Shown here piece by piece: positions 62,902 through 64,000 of a DNA stretch of 64,000 nucleotides. Position 1 is the first letter of the stretch. The number at the start of each line of letters is the position of its first letter. Source of the DNA: Allomyces arbusculus (Eukaryota; Blastocladiomycota; Blastocladiomycetes; Blastocladiales; Blastocladiaceae); NCBI GenBank assembly GCA_027604705.1, contig JADHYV010000011.1, forward strand, positions 124,001 to 188,000, in the 5' to 3' direction. The position numbers and the translations under genes were made by a program. The notes under the pieces are model-generated. The model made no database searches, was not told the DNA's origin, and saw nothing but the letters and a program-made list of their open reading frames with translations.

Positions 62902-64000
62902 TCACACGACTCTGTTTCCTTCCACCGCGACCAACTCGCCATGCTTCTGCACCGACGCAACACATGCCGCCACCTCCTCGGCACCCCAGACGCGCAGCGC
63001 CGGTGCCGGCGCCGCAAGCGGCGCACCACCTCCTCCGCCCGTCGCATCGAGCGACACGTGCCTCCGATGCCCCTTCCGCGCGGTCGGCCCACCCATCCCG
63101 CCTGCCGCCACCGCCACCAGCAGCCGCGGCGGCGGCGGCGACGCAGCGCGCCCCATCAGCGGCCCCCCATCCGCCAATGGATGCCCGCCGCCACCGCCAA
63201 GCGCGCCGCTGATCGACAGCGCGCCGCGGTGGTGGTGATGCATGCTCTGCCTCCTTCCTCCCGCTCCAACAACCGCTGCAGGCGTCAGCGTGATGACCGG
63301 GATGGGCGGATCGACAACCGGCGGCGGTGCGGCGGGTAACGGCGCGACCAAAACGTGCCACGCGAGAAGCATTGTGCCGGCAAGTTGCTCTTCACTTGCA
63401 GGGGCGCAAACCGTGCCGGGCCGATCGAGCAGTGCGCTAATATCGGCCAGGACGGCGTTCACGTCCGCGACAACCACCGTCGCGCGGGTGATCGGGAGGT
63501 GCGCCGCAAGATACGTGCGCACGGCGCGCGCGATCCGCGCCTGCACGCTCGCGCGCGGACTTGCGTCGGCCATGGGCAGTGGCGTCCACGTGCGCGGTCC
63601 GCTCCCGCAGCTGGTGCTCGCGCGGACGCACCGCGTCTCAAGCAGGACGGCGGCCGCGAGCGCGAGAACGGTTCGGTCCGCCGTACCGGTGGCGGCGGCG
63701 GCGTGCTCGAGAACCCGCGCGACGGAAACGTAAACAGCGTCGTTCGGGCTCGTATCCACGTCATTTTCATCTCTGCCGCCGCGCACCGATTCGGCGGCCG
63801 CGGGCGACTCGGGCGCGTCGTCCGCCATCAACTGCCGCCACGGACTCATGGGCCTTGGCCCCGGCACCGCCGCCGCCGACTTTGGTTCGACGGACACGGG
63901 CGGCGTGGGCGGGCGGAAAGCCTCTTGCATCGCGTCGACCGACTCCCCCCTGCGGACGTCGCGCGTCGCGATCCCCGATGTCGCGCCGAGCCCCGCTAAC
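62902..64000 (-). CDS. Unknown protein, partial (5' end beyond window)
   Basis: The frame ends at 62902 and stays open to the right edge (366 codons seen, possibly starting before the in-frame ATG at 63930). Residues are Pro/Ala-rich at first (EAFRPPTPPVSVEPKS), then a helical region AVYVSVARVLEHAAAATG, LALAAAVLLETRCVRA, ARIARAVRTYLAAHLPIT and LAGTMLLAWHVLVAPLP that could be cyclin- or HEAT-like. A His/Gly-rich stretch (RRQSMHHHHRGALSISGA) and a Gly-rich tail follow, ending VQKHGELVAVEGNRVV. RKGHRRHVSLD resembles a basophilic kinase site. Not recognised; introns not excluded. Confidence 0.5.
   Translation of the reverse strand, partial: LAGLGATSGIATRDVRRGESVDAMQEAFRPPTPPVSVEPKSAAAVPGPRPMSPWRQLMADDAPESPAAAESVRGGRDENDVDTSPNDAVYVSVARVLEHAAAATGTADRTVLALAAAVLLETRCVRASTSCGSGPRTWTPLPMADASPRASVQARIARAVRTYLAAHLPITRATVVVADVNAVLADISALLDRPGTVCAPASEEQLAGTMLLAWHVLVAPLPAAPPPVVDPPIPVITLTPAAVVGAGGRRQSMHHHHRGALSISGALGGGGGHPLADGGPLMGRAASPPPPRLLVAVAAGGMGGPTARKGHRRHVSLDATGGGGGAPLAAPAPALRVWGAEEVAACVASVQKHGELVAVEGNRVV

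Overview
The window reads as nuclear DNA of a GC-rich fungus: dense genes on both strands, introns of roughly 45-110 nt with GTACGT-type donors and CTNAC-type branch sites, and fungal-style proteins throughout. A homologue of the cilium/flagellum protein CFAP20DC (41967-43903), and an RFX X-box-like palindrome in its divergent promoter, suggest a lineage that still makes flagellated zoospores. Blastocladiomycota (Allomyces/Catenaria relatives) is my best guess, with chytrids as the alternative; this is inference, not shown by a marker gene.

Layout. 22-887 (+): 3' end of an STK32/YANK kinase. 1297-2878 (-): two small membrane proteins. 3236-5284 (-): FAD amine-oxidase-like protein. 5761-6334 (+): small unknown gene with a Cys-rich upstream ORF. 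6801-8021 (+): unknown membrane protein. 8183-15949 (-): EIPR1 and then VPS15 (14 exons), both endosomal trafficking WD-repeat proteins. 16523-19026 (+): two-zinc-knuckle protein. 19938-22487 (+): fumarate reductase fused to a cytochrome b5 reductase-like module. 23329-29613 (-): SIN3 and BUD31. 30198-35197 (+): very large CENP-C/Mif2. 35761-37800 (-): ER chaperone BiP. 38621-41378 (+): TFIIIB subunit BRF1. 41967-43903 (-) and 44649-47073 (+): CFAP20DC and a divergent unknown coiled-coil gene. 47252-49174 (-): ORC2. 49503-50779 (-): purine nucleoside phosphorylase. 51448-52101 (-): unknown. 52760-54024 (+): cyclophilin A type. 54537-56208 (+): GID9/FYV10 (MAEA). 56427-61537 (-): KNL1/Spc7. 61968-62472 (-): small mitochondrial-type protein. 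62902-64000 (-): partial unknown.

Most intron-containing genes could be rebuilt exon by exon with matching phases; exon coordinates are in the entries. The genes are mostly single-copy core functions (chromatin, kinetochore, replication origin, Pol III, ER folding, endosome) and do not form one pathway. The most unusual things are: four 16-18 nt pure C/G tracts, each inside a different intron; a near-perfect RFX X-box between CFAP20DC and an unknown coiled-coil gene, pointing to a flagellar gene pair; the fumarate reductase fusion; a 1,595-aa CENP-C; and KNL1 repeats that look like MELT motifs with Asp at the phosphosite. I saw no CRISPR array, no intact mobile element and no convincing tRNA or rRNA gene.
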